Positions 62,831-64,000 of a DNA stretch of 64,000 nucleotides are shown here, piece by piece. The stretch comes from Alphaproteobacteria bacterium (GTDB lineage Bacteria; Pseudomonadota; Alphaproteobacteria; Thalassobaculales; Thalassobaculaceae): contig JANSYS010000001.1 in the NCBI GenBank assembly GCA_024742275.1, forward strand, positions 186,001 through 250,000. Reading direction: 5' to 3'. A model generated the notes under the pieces. That model was not told the DNA's origin, did no database searches, and was given only the letters and a program-made list of their open reading frames with translations. A program made the translations under genes and the position numbers. The first letter of the stretch is position 1. Each line of letters opens with the position of its first letter.

Positions 62831-63966
62831 GGCCGGTTCGCCTGTTGGGTGGCGAGGCCCTGCCGGATCTGCAGAACCGACGTCAACGGCACCAGCACGA
62901 AGCCAGCCTCCCGAGCCTTCGGGATCCAGGCTTCGAGCACGTTCAGCGTGGCGTCGCGCGGGTGACCGATGGCGATCGCCGTTCCGGCCTGCCGGGCGAC
63001 ACGTTCGGTCTGCGCAAGCCGCAGTTCGACCTCGGCGGCCGTATCCGTGTTGTCCAGGAAGACGTCCCTGACCGCCGTCGGCACGCCCATCGATGCGGCG
63101 GTAGCGGCAGCGACGCTCCTTGGCGAGGTCAGGCTGTCCAGAAACATCAGTCCCCTATCCCGCAGCCCCTCGGCGACGAGGCGCATGCCCTCCTCGCTCT
63201 CGGTGAACAGGCTGCCCATGTGGTTGTTGATCCCGACATAGCCCTCGAACCGGGCCAGATCCCAATCCAGCCGGCTCAAGACCTCGATGGCACCGAGCCG
63301 CATGTCCAGCGCATGGGGCCCTGGATCGGCGTCGGCGCCGTGCGGCTGCATGGGAATATGCGCCAGCAGTTCATGCCCTGCCTGACGCGCCGCTCGAGTC
63401 TGCTCTTCCAAACCATCGGCATACGGGAGATAGGCCAGAGTCAGCGGAGCCGGCAGGTCGACGGCCCGCCGGGAGCGCCTGACATCGATGCCGAGATCAT
63501 CGAGCACGATGGCGATCTTCGGCGCATCCGATGTGACGTCTCCGGCCACGGCGAAACGACGCCAGGCCGGCAGGGAATCGTCCGCCGTTGCCGGAGGCGC
63601 AGGTAGTGCCGCAACGGCCGCCGACGCTGGGACGGGTGACGGGGTCGGAGCCTTCTGCCGCGCAATCGCCTCGACGGCCGTGGCCATCTTCGGCAGAGGA
63701 ATGCCGGGCACCATCGTCGGTTCGGAAGGAGGGGTCCCGGTAGCCGCGGCGTCCGGGCCCCGAGCCGGCGCTGAGGCGGCCAGCGCCGGTATCGGCGTCA
63801 ACGCCTCCGGTGTTCGATCGCCCGCGATCCAGGCGCCGACCCCGATTCCGCCGCCGAACAGCAAACCGGCGCCGACAACCGCGAGCGTGGCGCGCACAAG
63901 CAGGCCGCGGGCGGTTGCCGCGGATTTCTTCGACATACGATTTGGCTTCTTGCGCTGTGCCGCCAT
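62827..63966 (-). CDS. Divergent polysaccharide deacetylase family protein
   Basis: A 379-residue protein with a membrane anchor (GLLVRATLAVVGAGLLFGG, about 21-40), a Pro/Ala-rich linker to about residue 140 and a C-terminal YibQ-type divergent polysaccharide deacetylase domain. The domain includes KIAIVLDDLGID (Asp metal ligand), LLAHIPMQPHG, GINNHMGSLFTE (His ligand) and IAIGHPRDATLNVLEAW. Likely periplasmic cell-envelope enzyme. Translation couples to the ElaA-like gene by a GTGA overlap. Confidence 0.85.
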   Translation of the reverse strand: MAAQRKKPNRMSKKSAATARGLLVRATLAVVGAGLLFGGGIGVGAWIAGDRTPEALTPIPALAASAPARGPDAAATGTPPSEPTMVPGIPLPKMATAVEAIARQKAPTPSPVPASAAVAALPAPPATADDSLPAWRRFAVAGDVTSDAPKIAIVLDDLGIDVRRSRRAVDLPAPLTLAYLPYADGLEEQTRAARQAGHELLAHIPMQPHGADADPGPHALDMRLGAIEVLSRLDWDLARFEGYVGINNHMGSLFTESEEGMRLVAEGLRDRGLMFLDSLTSPRSVAAATAASMGVPTAVRDVFLDNTDTAAEVELRLAQTERVARQAGTAIAIGHPRDATLNVLEAWIPKAREAGFVLVPLTSVLQIRQGLATQQANRP

Positions 63967-64000
63967 CCTAGCCGCTTCTCTGCCGGTGCCGAGGTTGTTA

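Noticed and set aside
1-64000. CRISPR arrays, tRNA or rRNA genes, insertion sequences
   Set aside because: I looked for spaced identical repeats, T-loop motifs and transposase motifs by eye and found none. A short tRNA could still be missed without a scanner.

Overview
The window is a gene-dense, GC-rich bacterial chromosome segment holding about 60 protein genes. I saw no rRNA, tRNA, CRISPR array, integrase or transposase. A 5-aminolevulinate synthase (Shemin pathway), a RutR-type regulator, a bactofilin/M23 pair, intracellular PHB depolymerase and a CysNC fusion point to an alphaproteobacterium. A Rhodospirillales-like marine or soil heterotroph is my inference, not something the sequence proves.

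Layout. 1-2.3 kb: end of a glycerol kinase, an ArgE-type deacetylase and an Asp/Glu racemase-superfamily enzyme. 2.3-16.9 kb: a reductive pyrimidine catabolism locus. One minus-strand run encodes an N-carbamoyl-beta-alanine hydrolase, a dihydropyrimidinase, a four-gene NMT1-type ABC importer and an M24 peptidase. It diverges from rutR across a near-perfect RutR box (10403-10418). After a DMT transporter and an epimerase come preA and preT (dihydropyrimidine dehydrogenase). preT diverges from a haloacetate/fluoroacetate dehalogenase-like gene across a second, weaker RutR-like box. 17.0-18.8 kb: three small membrane-protein genes that look like a variant ExbB/ExbD (MotA/MotB-type) proton-driven motor. 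A solitary fliG and a TPR-like/glycosyltransferase protein follow.

22-31 kb: a heterodimeric ABC exporter with one degenerate ATP site, an oxaloacetate decarboxylase-like enzyme, a DUF1499 protein, a DMT transporter, an N-acyl-D-amino-acid deacylase and a small membrane protein beside an AT-rich gap. 31-42 kb: aspartate dehydrogenase, amidase, MmgE/PrpD protein, CDF transporter, two unknowns, then acyl-CoA dehydrogenase and two tandem amidases of identical length. 42-49 kb: redoxin, PHB depolymerase with an overlapping tyrosine phosphatase, RidA, phosphotransferase with DUF6285, bactofilin with M23 peptidase, and a small excisionase-family HTH protein.

49.5-64 kb: Tat-exported gamma-glutamyltranspeptidase, CmcJ/NvfI-like oxygenase, cysD-cysNC-GNAT, hemA, an IpdAB-like CoA-transferase pair, SDR, purC, nitroreductase, TSUP exporter, ElaA-type acetyltransferase and a divergent polysaccharide deacetylase.

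The recurring theme is scavenging of nitrogen from amides, hydantoin-like rings, pyrimidines and D-/N-acyl amino acids. The least explained parts are the three-gene motor-like module, the dehalogenase linked to pyrimidine catabolism, and several short repeats and palindromes in the gaps.
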